A stretch of 64,000 nt of DNA, taken from positions 3,828,563 to 3,892,562 of the forward strand of contig LR990048.1 of assembly GCA_905147135.1 (NCBI GenBank), written 5' to 3'. The position numbers and the translations under genes were made by a program. This DNA is from Blastobasis lacticolella. Lineage: Eukaryota; Arthropoda; Insecta; Lepidoptera; Blastobasidae. Of this stretch, positions 17,610 to 27,925 are shown piece after piece; the first letter of the stretch is position 1; each line of letters begins with the position of its first letter. The notes below the pieces were generated by a model. It made no database searches and was not told the origin of the DNA. It saw only the letters and a list, made by a program, of their open reading frames with translations.

Positions 17610-20379
17610 TTGCAAATCTGTGAAGCGCTCTTCTAAGTATGTAAGAGATCTGTGTGACATGTGTGATGTAATAGCATTACAGGAGACCTGGTTGCTTCCA
17701 CACGACATTCCATATCTAAGTTTAATTCACGAAGACTTCGATTACACTGGAAAATCAGGAGTAGATACGGCAGCGGGAATGCTAAGAGGGAGACCCTACG
17801 GGGGCGTCGCAATCCTGTGGCGAAAAGGCCTTTTTGAAGAGGTCTCTGTTGTCCATTGTAATAATTCTCGCATCGCGGCTATTAAAGGTACTCTGTGTGG
17901 TCGTGCAATAATTGTGTGCAGTATTTATATGCCTACGGACTCAGTACAAAATTTACCTGATTTTACGGACTGTTTGAGTGCTATTAGTGCAGTGGTTGAC
18001 AGTAGTGGAGTGGAGGCTGTGTATTTATTGGGAGACTTTAATGCGCACCCCAACGAGTTATTTTGTAATGAGCTTCAACGTTTCTGTGTCGATCAAATGT
18101 GGTTATGTGCCGATTTAGAAAAATTGGGGATCAATTCGGAGACGTACACATTTGTGAGTGATGTGCATGGCTGTAGACGTTGGCTGGATCACGCAGTCGT
18201 CACCCAAGCAGCCTGGTGTACAATCACGAATGTCTACGTTACCCATGATGTTGCCTGGTCGGATCACTATCCTCTTACTTTAGAGTGTAATATTAATGTA
18301 GTTAGGTCTAAATTAAATATTAGGGAACATATAAAATGTAATAGGGTGATTTGGGGGGACAGAAATTCGGAACAGATACACAACTATTACGAACTATGTA
18401 ACAGTAAACTGAAGCTATTGGACTTTCCACAACAGTTTCGACTTTGTTGTGAGAAGGCCTGTAACGTAGTGGAGCATAGACACTGGATAGATGAGATGTA
18501 CGCTGAAATTGTTAGCATATTGCAAGACGCGTCTATCCAGAGCTATGGCAGGGAAAAGTGCAGGGGCCAGCGAAGTAGGGGTAGCGCAGTTGTTGGCTGG
18601 AACAAGCATGTACGAGGAGCCCACGGGGAGGCCAGGCTTAAATATCAAGTCTGGTTATTATACAACAAACCAATGGCCGGCGTGATTTATGAGGACATGC
18701 AAGTGAGTCGTAAAATTTTCAAAAGTAGATTAACATGGTGTCAAAACCACGCAGATCAGATAAAAATGGATATTTTAGCGGATCATTGCTCATCCAAGAA
18801 ATTTGGTAATTTCTGGAAGGCCACGCGTAAGCTTGATATTAAGCCTGGGCTTCCTGTGAATGTCGGTGGTGCGAGTACGCCTGAGGCCATTGCAACCACC
18901 TTTATGGAGCATTTTAAGGTGGATTCGTTGCTGGGTCCGTCGTGCAAGGGTATTTATTCGTCAACTAGTGGTGATGAAATGCTTGTCAGTTTCTCCGTAA
19001 AGCAAATTGCCAAAATCATAAAACGCATGACTAGCGGTAAGTCGCCTGGGCACGACGGGCTGAGTATTGAGCACCTTAAATATGCTGGTGTGCACTTGCC
19101 AAGGGTCTTGTATTTGTTCTACTCATTATGCCTCAGTCATTCTTATCTACCACCGGACTTAATTAAAACCATAGTTGTTCCTATTGTTAAAAATAGGACG
19201 GGTGACATAGCAGACAGGGCGAACTACAGACCTATATCGCTGGCAACTGTTATTGGTAAGGTGCTGGACGGTTTGCTTGATTCTCGGATGGATGAATATC
19301 TGCACCTACACGACGCACAATTCGGGTTTCGACCAGGTTTGTCCACTGAAAGTGCCATTTTGGGACTCAAGGAAACTGTCCAATACTACACTAGTAGGCG
19401 CACGCCTGTGTATGCATGCTTCCTCGATCTCTCCAAAGCATTTGACTTAGTGTCCTATGACGTCTTATGGGCTAAATTGAAAGAGAGGGGCGTGCCTGCA
19501 GAGGTGCTGCGATTGTTCCAGTTCTGGTACGCGAATCAGATCAACTGCGTTAGGTGGGGGGATTCGCTATCTGAACCATATGGATTGCAGTGCGGGGTGA
19601 GACAGGGGGGCCTGAGCTCGCCCAGATTGTTCAATGTGTACGTGGATGATTTAATACGTGCCCTCAGCAGCACGCATGTCGGATGTCGAATTGATAACGT
19701 CAGTGTAAATAGTCTTAGCTACGCAGATGACATGGTACTGCTGGGGCCGTCTGTGGCCGCCATTCGAAAGCTGTTGGGCATATGTGAGAGGTATGCGCAC
19801 AGCCATGGTTTACTGTACAATGTAAAGAAAAGCGAGTACCTGGTTTTTAAGGCCGGGGGTAGATGTCCAGAGTATGTGCCTCCTTTGGTGCTCAACGGCA
19901 CTGAACTAAAACGTGTGCATGCCTTTAAATACCTGGGACACATTGTTACCGACGACCTTAAGGACCAGGAAGACATTGATCGGGAGCGCAGGGCACTGGC
20001 AGTGCGTTGCAATATGTTGGCCCGCAGGTTCGCTCGGTGTAGTCGTGAAACAAAAATTACTCTTTTTAAAGCGTACTGTCAAAGTTTCTACACCGGCAAC
20101 CTGTGGACCAGCTACTCGCAGAGGGCGCTGAGCGCCTTGCGCGTCCAATACAATAATGGTTTCAGGATGATGATGGGACTCCCCCGTTTCTGCAGCGCCT
20201 CGACGATGTTCTCGGACGCAAGGGTAGACGGGTTTCAGGCCATACTGCGTAAAAAGACGGCGTCTTTACTGTGTAGAATTCGGGACAGCTCTAACAGTAT
20301 CCTGAAATCTATAGGCGAAAGGTTTGATTCGCCCATCGTTGAACACTTCGTCCGGCGAGTAATTGGGCACTCCGTATAA
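17566..20379 (+). CDS. LINE ORF2: APE-type endonuclease plus reverse transcriptase
   Basis: 937 residues with no stop or frameshift. Residues about 11-236 form the apurinic-like endonuclease: YNCKSV, QETW with E40, LLGDFNAH with D157 and N159, and WSDHYPL with D233 and H234. Reverse transcriptase follows: GKSPGHDGLS, NYRPISLATVIGKVLDGLL, FGFRPGLSTESA, CFLDLSKAFD with D621, GVRQGGLSSP, and SYADDMVLL with D721 and D722, then FKYLGHIV. All catalytic residues visible to me are present, so the protein may be functional. The enzyme nicks target DNA and primes reverse transcription from the nick. Translation probably follows ORF1 by reinitiation, since the first ATG lies inside ORF1. CR1/L2/Crack-like within the jockey superfamily; the clade is not settled. 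Confidence 0.93.
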   Translation: MATAMNNKLKLTTYNCKSVKRSSKYVRDLCDMCDVIALQETWLLPHDIPYLSLIHEDFDYTGKSGVDTAAGMLRGRPYGGVAILWRKGLFEEVSVVHCNNSRIAAIKGTLCGRAIIVCSIYMPTDSVQNLPDFTDCLSAISAVVDSSGVEAVYLLGDFNAHPNELFCNELQRFCVDQMWLCADLEKLGINSETYTFVSDVHGCRRWLDHAVVTQAAWCTITNVYVTHDVAWSDHYPLTLECNINVVRSKLNIREHIKCNRVIWGDRNSEQIHNYYELCNSKLKLLDFPQQFRLCCEKACNVVEHRHWIDEMYAEIVSILQDASIQSYGREKCRGQRSRGSAVVGWNKHVRGAHGEARLKYQVWLLYNKPMAGVIYEDMQVSRKIFKSRLTWCQNHADQIKMDILADHCSSKKFGNFWKATRKLDIKPGLPVNVGGASTPEAIATTFMEHFKVDSLLGPSCKGIYSSTSGDEMLVSFSVKQIAKIIKRMTSGKSPGHDGLSIEHLKYAGVHLPRVLYLFYSLCLSHSYLPPDLIKTIVVPIVKNRTGDIADRANYRPISLATVIGKVLDGLLDSRMDEYLHLHDAQFGFRPGLSTESAILGLKETVQYYTSRRTPVYACFLDLSKAFDLVSYDVLWAKLKERGVPAEVLRLFQFWYANQINCVRWGDSLSEPYGLQCGVRQGGLSSPRLFNVYVDDLIRALSSTHVGCRIDNVSVNSLSYADDMVLLGPSVAAIRKLLGICERYAHSHGLLYNVKKSEYLVFKAGGRCPEYVPPLVLNGTELKRVHAFKYLGHIVTDDLKDQEDIDRERRALAVRCNMLARRFARCSRETKITLFKAYCQSFYTGNLWTSYSQRALSALRVQYNNGFRMMMGLPRFCSASTMFSDARVDGFQAILRKKTASLLCRIRDSSNSILKSIGERFDSPIVEHFVRRVIGHSV

Positions 20380-20571
20380 ATGTGCTTTCTTGTCTGATCT
20401 CAGCCTGGCGGAGTGTTTGATGATGAGGGTTTCAACCTGTGCCTAAGTATACTTACTTAATTTTATAAATTTGTATTACTAACATAGTGGTATAAGATAA
20501 TATTGATACTAACATTTTGGATTACATAATCATCTGATAAATAAATATATTGAATTGAATTGAATTGAATT
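20380..20571 (+). other. 3' UTR and (TTGAA)n tail of the LINE
   Basis: About 180 bp of AT-rich sequence ends in ATAAATATATTGAATTGAAT and four or so TTGAA units (about 20549-20571). Short 3' microsatellite tails in place of poly(A) are typical of CR1- and L2-like elements. A SINE-B fragment begins directly at the tail. Confidence 0.8.
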
Positions 20572-20684
20572 GTTACACATTCAGTCGTCTGAATGTGCAG
20601 GTTTTATCATGGTGTTTTCCGTCACCGTAACAGCATCGGAGTGTTCAACTAATGTACATAATTTAGAAAAGAGTCATTGGTACA
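20572..20684 (-). repeat. SINE-B fragment
   Basis: Antisense middle part only: GTTACACATTCAGTCGTCTG, AATGTGCAGGTTTTATCATG, CACCGTAACAGCATCGG, GTTCAACTAATGTACATAAT, AAAAGAGTCATTGGTAC. It abuts the (TTGAA)n tail, so the LINE probably inserted into or beside this SINE. Confidence 0.7.
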
Positions 20685-21011
20685 ACCAAGGTATAGTCAA
20701 GGTTAGTTATATACATTAAATTCATAAGAATTTTTTTTGGGAATATGAGATAGCGGGTTAAGTTTTTCTTAAAAGTATTTATACCCATCCATGGTCTATA
20801 GGGAGAGGTTATTATCGAATTCTTAGTTTAATAGTTTTCAGTTAAGACAATTGATTAATAAACTCGTAATTAAAAACCTTACTGTTATCGAAACCACGAA
20901 AATTTATGACCAAATGCACTTGCGGATCACGGCGTGGCAAAAATTATCTTTCGGATATTCAAATTGCAGCTTACGTTTAGGAAGCCACTTTATGGCACCG
21001 CTCAGATAAAT
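20685..21011. other. No feature recognised
   Basis: AT-rich, anonymous. Confidence 0.35.
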
Positions 21012-21168
21012 AACCATCTTAGCATTAGGTAGCGTCCTGGATGTGCTCTCGCACGCGAGGGCTCGGGGTCCGCCTTGACCATGAAGCGACTGCCATCTGG
21101 CCTCCGCAACCCTGTTAACAGAGGAACCTGACCAGATTGGATCATAGTTATACAATTCACCTTCAATT
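21012..21168 (-). repeat. SINE-B, tail half with internal deletion
   Basis: Antisense: CATCTTAGCATTAGG tail, GTGCTCTCGCACGCGAGGGC, TCGGGGTCCGCCTTGACCAT, then directly GAAGCGACTGCCATCTGGCC. About 35 bp of the family sequence (GATCCAGGATTTGGCAGATC onward) is missing. It continues to CCTGACCAGATTGGATCAT. Confidence 0.75.
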
Positions 21169-22729
21169 TATTCAGACAGTGTCTACTCATAGTATTCAAT
21201 TTGTTTTATATGCTGTTGGTACTCCAACAAATAATAAATAGCGACGCTCAGATAAAAAATAAATAAAATTATTGTATTCTTGAATCTACATACCTATCTA
21301 CGTAGGTGCCTCGTCAACATAGCCACTCCAGAGCCGACCTCCATTACCTCCAAACACATACCTATCTCTAAACAGCAATCAAACTAATGCCATTGTCTCG
21401 GTAACGACGTTCCTGAAGTTGGCATCAAACTAATTTACTCAAGTCATTACAGCTACTTCAGAGCAACGAGCTCTCGTTAAGAGCCAACTCAACATCGCCT
21501 CAACATTCAAAAGATTGGACTCAAAAACGCTAACCAGTTAACGACTGAAAGTTGTTAATGGTACACACGACAGCGGTTTAATATAGCTTTTGGACCGTCT
21601 CTGGTTGATGCTAAAAAATAAAATAAACATTGAGTTGTTTATTTATTAATTAGGATGACCAACCAGAGTTACAAAAGTCAAGGACAGTGGGATACAAATT
21701 ATGTTTATACAAGGTACATGCAGTTCTACTGAAAAGTCATCACAGCATGCATTAATATGAATATGGTATAACAATAAAAAAACATAACTAAGCATAACTA
21801 ACGCAAACCAGGCGACTAATAGTTACATGGTTTTAATTTTACTTATAAATGCGCGAGGTCTGTTGTTGCTAAGATCAAGATTGTGAAAAACTGTCCTCCT
21901 TCTGTCGCAGTCTGGTAAAAGGTTGTGAATTGTAATTTTTTTAATAGAGTGATCCACGGCCAATAATGAGTACTAACCATAATATTAATTAAAGTGCACA
22001 ATTAAAATTCTACACGCACTTACGCTATAATCCGCGAATTTATATGGAGTGGACATGCCGTGTCGCGCCGTACCGCGTCGCTACGCTACTAGTGCATCTT
22101 GCGCAGCTATCGTGCTGTAACTTTAAAAAAACTTGAATTAAAATAATTTATTCAACTAAAAGACCCACTACGGGAAGGACTACGGAAAGAAATCTAAATT
22201 GGTCGTTGGTAGGTTAAGATGCTGCCTTATATTCATACGAAAGAAAAAGTAAGGAAACTCCGAACAGGCGTGGTCGTCTGCAGTAATTTCGGTAGAACGG
22301 ATGGATCCCACACGCCGACGAAAAGTTACTTGAACAAGCTTTCTGAATAATAATAATGTACCTACGTGATCTTCGTTTGTACATATTAGAGGGTAGTCTG
22401 GCAATTTTCTGTGTGGTGAACTTGTACGCCAGATGATAAAATGGAACGCTTATTTCTATAGAAATTGGTAGATATCTACACAACTCTATGGAAATAAGCC
22501 TGATACTGAAAATGTTTGATTAAAAAAATAAAAGTACCCTTAAAATAATGAAACCTTGGAAAGGAAAATGTTCTGTAATTCTGTAAAAGACTTCATTGTG
22601 ACTTTGTAGTTGTAAAATAAATAAATAAAAATTAATTTATTGACACGAATCATATCATTGTGATAAATAGATAATAACAAAGTAACAGTAGTAATTGTTG
22701 ATATATATTGAAATCGAACATATTATTTG
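21169..22729. other. No gene; CG-rich patch
   Basis: Anonymous sequence. A CG-rich patch (22030-22110: GTGTCGCGCCGTACCGCGTC) resembles those near 4060 and 40830. Overlapping minus-strand frames at 22180-22483 are not recognisable proteins. A run of ATAAATAAATAAA near 22613-22629 may be an old LINE tail. Confidence 0.35.
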
Positions 22730-22831
22730 TAATTTTTTATGTATTTTGACATTTTATTGTAATTGATAACATTGAATGCATAATTTTTTATGTATTTTGA
22801 CATTTTATTGTAATTGATAACATTGAATGCA
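22730..22831 (+). repeat. Perfect 51-bp tandem duplication
   Basis: Bases 22730-22780 and 22781-22831 are identical (TAATTTTTTATGTATTTTGA ... ATTGAATGCA). A third, decayed partial unit may follow (TAATTTTAAATTGACATT). The identity implies a recent event. Confidence 0.92.
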
Positions 22832-23856
22832 TAATTTTAAATTGACATTAATAATTTATGTATCCTGTTATCATTTTGACATTGCTTTTGTCTATTTAAT
22901 CTGAATTATAACCCGCATATTTTGGTTGGAACTGCCAATGATTGTTATTTGTAGTTTAATTAATCTTTTTTGATAATTCTATTTTGATTGTTGAAATTAA
23001 CTATTGGTTATTTTATACCATTTATTATTATGACGATGTATGGGAATACATATGTATGTACTATAATCTTTCCACAGCTTAGAACCAAAATGGTCACACA
23101 GCGACTGTCATCTTGTCAAGAAGACGGTAATGGCGTCCATTTCATCGAAACTTATGATTTTTAAACGTTCACATAGGCATTGCAGGTCATAATTCCAATC
23201 TAAAAAATACAAAGGATAGTTGAAGAACTAAACTAAAGATCACGAACTACCCTATAGAAATTAGGTTTAGTCGCTTAGATCTCAGTATCTACAGTTACGA
23301 CTACAATTTCTTTTATACAAATAAGTAGATCTATACCTAACTTAAATAAAAGTATTGCAGAAAATTTTTTTATGTAGAGAATATTCTTTTAGTATCAACC
23401 AAAATCATCAACCACTTACTCGCACTTACGCATCGCTCCAGTCATAAATGCGTGATACAACAATGACTCTTATTCTATGAGCAACGTTCTAGATTGGTCT
23501 GAAAAGTTGTGAACGTTGATCTCTTTGCCTACAACAAATCTACCGACAACCGACGACTTTAACTAGTAATCCTTTGGAAAAAGCATTCATCGTCTGAGTT
23601 ATTCACTTTAAAATGCAATGGGAACAACCAAAGACGGTAGTGCGACCAAGGCACCTGAAATTAGCATCCACTTAGCCAAGGAAAATGGTTGAGCCACGAA
23701 AAGCGGTGGGAAATTAGAATTACTTAAGTGAAGTTTGCACTTTGCAGGCGAGATTGTGCACGAAACCGGCGCACACTGGTTCAACGGAACACATGCTTTG
23801 TTCAGGCTTTAATTAGGAATTTGAATGCGCAAGCACCTAATTAAAAGCCTGTTGTA
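22832..23856. other. No feature recognised
   Basis: AT-rich anonymous sequence with no coding signal. Confidence 0.35.
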
Positions 23857-23945
23857 AATTGGAGATCGCAGTGTTGTAAATATAACAATGGAAAACGCTG
23901 CTGCCTATTTTCCAGCCTACGGAGACTCTTTTGCCTCCGGTATAT
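23857..23945 (-). repeat. Repeat E fragment
   Basis: On the minus strand: GCAAAAGAGTCTCCGTAGGC, GGCAGCAGCGTTTTCCATTG, TTACAACACTGCGATCTCCA. This is the central part of repeat E without the RTE-like 3' end. Confidence 0.65.
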
Positions 23946-24197
23946 GGTAGGCACTCGTGTTATTAGGACAAGCATAAATTATAAGAAGAGCATCACTTTA
24001 TTAGGACGCCACAGAAAAACGGGCCAATATATCTGTCTACAAGGGTTGTAACGGGTCATATTGTCAAACGCCTTTAGAAATAAAGTCAAGTAAAGTATAA
24101 ATCTATACGGCAAACATCCAGGCATAGAGGTGGACCACGTTTTTATTTCATAATTGAAATGGCTGGCTCGAAATAACAGTGGTAATTAAGTTTTCGC

Positions 24198-24473
24198 ATT
24201 CAATAATAAATAATAAATAATCGTGGACAAATTCACACAGCGCCATCTAGCCCCAAAGTAAGCAAAGCTTGTGTTATGGGTGCTAGATAACTGATAAACT
24301 ACTTATATACTTTTAAATACATACTTATTATACATAGAACACCCAGACCCGTAACAGAAATTCAAAATTCATCATTTCAATTTCTGCCCGGCCGGGAATG
24401 GAACCCCGGACCTCTTGCGTGGCAGACATGTTGACCACTGAACCACTCAGGTCGTCAAAATATAATTCAATAA
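24198..24473 (-). mobile_element. SINE-A copy, near full length
   Basis: Antisense SINE-A (about 24204-24456) with all landmarks: ACAGCGCCATCTAGCCCCAA, AACTACTTATATACTTTTAA, CCCGTAACAGAAATTCAAAA, a slightly damaged B-box complement (GGGAATGGAACCCC) and GAACCACTCAGGTCGTC. ATTCAATAA at 24198-24206 and 24465-24473 may be a 9-bp TSD. Confidence 0.78.
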
Positions 24474-25389
24474 AATAGGGCCCTGTTCCTTCCCATAGGG
24501 GATGACAGCGTTTCTCCAACCGCCTCTAAAAAGGAAAGCAATAAACCTCAAACAACAGTGTGTGAAACAAGGCAGCGAATAACAAGAGAATCCATTACGC
24601 ATCAGGTCGTACATTCCGGGGTTGCGTACAGATCTGGAGGGCTCAGCGAAACGGGAAACATCCAAAAGGCGGGTAGTGAGCCCGTAGGAGATAAAGCGAA
24701 AACTTTTTTAATCCCATTTATATTCATTGGACTGCATGTATGAACCATTCATGAATATAATATGCCTAATTCATGGGAGACGCCCGCAGTAAAATTTATG
24801 GCCAGATCATGGTGAAGGGAGTTCCTATTGACTCACGACTGTCTTCGGGAAGCTTAGAAACAACTTCAAGGTAAACAGCGCAATATTAGTTACGACCCGG
24901 TCTTTGAATCAGGCTCTATCAGTCGAAAGTTTCTTTGAAGATATGGCACTTAAAATCTCAAGGTTTTTTATAATAAATGGGAATAGTTCTCTTTACCTAC
25001 ACACACCTATATTCAGATGTTACTGTAAGGTCTCACAGTGCGCGCGAACGCATAGGTCTAAGCGTTTCTCGATACGAACTGGCACTATTTTTGGCACATT
25101 TTTAGAGCATGTTCAGGATATACCATAATAAACGTTAAATTTTTTCATTATTTTACTCCATGAGAAATACTAATTTCATAATTATGTTTCACAATTTAAG
25201 ATATACGTAGAAATCACGAGTTCCCTTACTGACTGACTTGAAATTATCCAATATTTAACACCAAGAGCCTTCGGAAATTATATTCCATGTTTAAAATATT
25301 TTGCTTTTAAAGCATACTTGTGAAGCTGACTTTGCAGACTTGCAAACGCTTCGTTAGACATTCTTTGGTGCTTGAGTTATTGATGTAGT
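24474..25389. other. No feature recognised
   Basis: Two short frames (24447-24665 minus, 24904-25128 plus) have no recognisable similarity. TGCGCGCGAACGCATAGG near 25039 echoes a word at 105-120 but nothing longer aligns. Confidence 0.35.
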
Positions 25390-25830
25390 GCTAAGGGGCT
25401 GCGAGTGCTTACGTATGGAAGTGAATATTAGACATGATGGAAGAAGCATGAAAGTCGAATAAATGCGGTGGAAGTGCGATCGTTAAGGAGTATGTGAGGT
25501 CACCTAATATGATAGAATGACGAATAGTGTATTAAGAATTCTTGAAAGATGATGTGGTGCCTAGGATTGAAAGAGGCATGCTGAGATGGTTTGGATACAT
25601 GGAGAGGATAGATAAAAGTTAGAAAAGACGAATGTGATTGGAAGGGTCGGTAAAGGGACACCCGAGAAGGACATCAAATAAATGACATTCTCCAAAAAGC
25701 AGCAGTACCCAATATTTATAAATGTATAAGAAGATGTATGAATGTGGAAGAAGCAAAGGAGGTGTACCAGGATCGTAGCTTATGGCACTGGATTGAGAAT
25801 GAGGTTGCATATCTGTGTATCTGTTACGCC
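25390..25830 (+). pseudogene. Decayed LINE reverse-transcriptase C terminus
   Basis: In shifting frames this reads like the C terminus of an RT family common in insects: TYGSE-like, MRWRS-LRSMCEV, then RGMLRWFGYMERID, GRVGKGTPEKDIK-like, and MYKKMYECGRSKGGVPGS. The usual pattern is R..CM.V.EAK.VC.DR..W. Every segment contains stops or frameshifts, so the copy is old. The parental clade is not assigned. Confidence 0.55.
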
Positions 25831-25973
25831 ATACGTCCAACTTTTATCGGTTGTTAAAAACGACTCAAACTGGAGTACGACATGAGCGCAGCGCCCGCAC
25901 CGTTATACGGCCCTTAATAAAATAAGCTTCCTGTCATTAGTGTTGAAACTAAATTGCAGCAATGGGGGGCTTT

Positions 25974-26007
25974 GTCCATGATCCAGGATTTGGCAGATCA
26001 GGTAATG
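25974..26007 (-). repeat. SINE-B fragment, 34 bp
   Basis: GTCCATGATCCAGGATTTGG then CAGATCAGGTAAT matches the antisense family sequence almost perfectly over its length, with unrelated DNA on both sides. Confidence 0.6.
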
Positions 26008-26836
26008 TAATATAATAAATATAATATTCAAAAAGTGTTAATAGAGAAATATAAAACGGCACCATCACGGCACCCTAAACTGTTCAGTCCTTAGTCTACC
26101 TCGCTTCGCCAACCCAGGAGGCACACCTAACCTAAACTACGAAACGGTCACCCATCCAGTTCCCAGATATTGCGAACATTGCTTAACCCTAGTATCAGTC
26201 TCGCATGCTGCCACGAAACCAGTGCCGCTTCTTAATGCTTCAAAACGCATCTTAAAAGAAAACGTAGATGCTAAAACCAAATCGGCAGGTCATTTCGTTA
26301 ATGAAACAGGATTCACAAAAGCAATAACCAAAAAGCGCTGATATCGAGACTCTCAACGTACACTGGAACGTTTAGAATGTTCCAGAAAATACCGCGCACA
26401 ATTTAATGATGAAAATCACGCCAGAGTCGCAGTAAACATTTTACTGTGCCGTTATTATTTATGCAGGTTGCTTGCTATAGCAGTCAAACGATATTTTACG
26501 ATTGCACGATCCGCTAGACTAAAACGATACGGAACGATAAACCCCGGCTTAGCATTTTTGAGATGCGATGGACTCACCGATAGGTGTATTACTACTATCA
26601 GATAGAGTGGATTCCGCTTGCTTCAGCTTTGGTAGAATTCGAGCGATAGGGTGTATTGTTTTCCTGCAGTGTCTTGACAATATTGAGAGATTTAGTCAAG
26701 AGTGTATTAACTTTAGATTGGAGCTCGGTAAGTATAGTATTCCTGACAGTGAAAAATAATTGAAGAATTCCATAATCATGTACAATTGTTTTTGCATTGT
26801 CTGCATTTTTTTTTTGTGTAGGCTAAATATCTAGAT
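26008..26836. other. No gene recognised
   Basis: A 63-residue plus frame at 26568-26759 resembles nothing I know. CGGTCACCCATCC and CATTGCTTAACC near 26148-26190 faintly recall a reversed 5S rRNA pattern but are too diverged to call. Confidence 0.3.
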
Positions 26837-26960
26837 CAGGGGTGACCAAAATTTTGACCTGTGAGGTCTACTAGTGTTAAAAAAAATTCTTGCGATCGAC
26901 TGCAGTTTATGAGAAAGTACAACATAAAAAAAAAGTATCAGCGTGCTAGCGGGCCGGTCC
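26837..26960. mobile_element. Possible hAT-like end
   Basis: CAGGGGTGACCAAAATTTTG is similar to termini of many hAT elements and is preceded by ATCTAGAT, which could be one side of an 8-bp TSD. A region with GCGATCGACTGCAG follows. No matching right terminus with the same flank was found, so this is tentative. Confidence 0.25.
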
Positions 26961-27204
26961 TCAGAATTTGTAACACAATCCGTTCGGTCTTTTAACAACT
27001 CTTGCTATCGCGAACCCCACTATTACTTTGTCTAGTTTCTATCGCAGTAAAATACACAACAAAAATACTTGCACAGTATTCTGTTACAGGCAAAGCAACA
27101 TAGAACAATTGAGGGTGACAAAGATAATAATCATCAATCCACTCTACTAATGTATCCATAGATCGAGGATACAACTGAATACATCGCTTTACATTTGCAA
27201 CGTA

Positions 27205-27415
27205 CGGAAATTACAAGCCTTACCGCGCACGTGCATGATGAGGAATAAACTCCCTCCCGAAGTCTTGCACTATAACATGAGGTTCTTCAAAAGGCATGTC
27301 TACAGTTACCTCAAAGGCCGGCACCGCATCCGCTCCTCTTAGGTTGCAAATATCCTGAACGACGGTAGCTACTTTTCATCAGGTGGAAAGTTCGTCCGTC
27401 ATAAGGCTAAAAAAT
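27205..27415 (+). pseudogene. Jockey-group LINE 3' end
   Basis: 27218-27340 translates to RTCMMRNKLPPEVLHYNMRF then FKRHVYSYLKGRHRIRSS and a stop. This is the conserved C terminus of jockey-like polymerases (the R....WN.LP..V pattern, followed by K..V...L). About 75 bp of 3' UTR follow. A minus-strand relative of the same segment is at 51239-51298. Confidence 0.65.
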
Positions 27416-27597
27416 ACTTGAGCTGCCTGCCCCGCGCCCCCGTTTTCCCCGAAATAACCCCAAATCGTCCCCCACCCGTCTACCTTACCGCGGGCGATAT
27501 TACAATTGTTTAGTAGATCGTAATAGAGCAAGATTAATATTTTTCCTCTGGTTTGTCGATCATTTTTGCTGAATGCCGCCAACAATATAATAATCAT

Positions 27598-27925
27598 CTT
27601 CCCAGATTCGTCTCAGTTGTGCTCGCGCATCAGAGCCTGGGGTCCACCTTAACCAAAATCCAGGATTTGACGGATCAGGTAATCACAGTGGAGCGACTGC
27701 CATCTGACTTCCGTTACTCTGTTACCAGAAGTACCTGACCAGATTGAATCATGGTTACACATTCAGTTGCCTGAATGTGAAGATTTCATCACGATGTTTT
27801 GCCTTACAAGAGCATCGGTTAGTATTCAACTAATGAACATAACTCAGAATAGAGACATTGCTACATATCGATGATTGGAACCCGGTACTTCTCGTTTAAT
27901 ACCTTACCACCACCTTAAACACTAG
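27598..27925 (-). repeat. SINE-B, near full length but diverged
   Basis: Antisense landmarks run from CATCTTCCCAGATTCG to the head region: TTGTGCTCGCGCATCAGAG, CAGTGGAGCGACTGCCATCT, CAGATTGAATCATGGTTACA, GAGCATCGGTTAGTATTCAA, and a decayed B-box (GATTGGAACCCGGTAC). The A-box end is lost. Confidence 0.72.

Noticed and set aside
26110..26225. Possible 5S rRNA-derived sequence (CGGTCACCCATCC, CATTGCTTAACC)
   Set aside because: Spacing and sequence are too far from 5S rRNA, and no second copy is present in the window to support a 5S-derived SINE.
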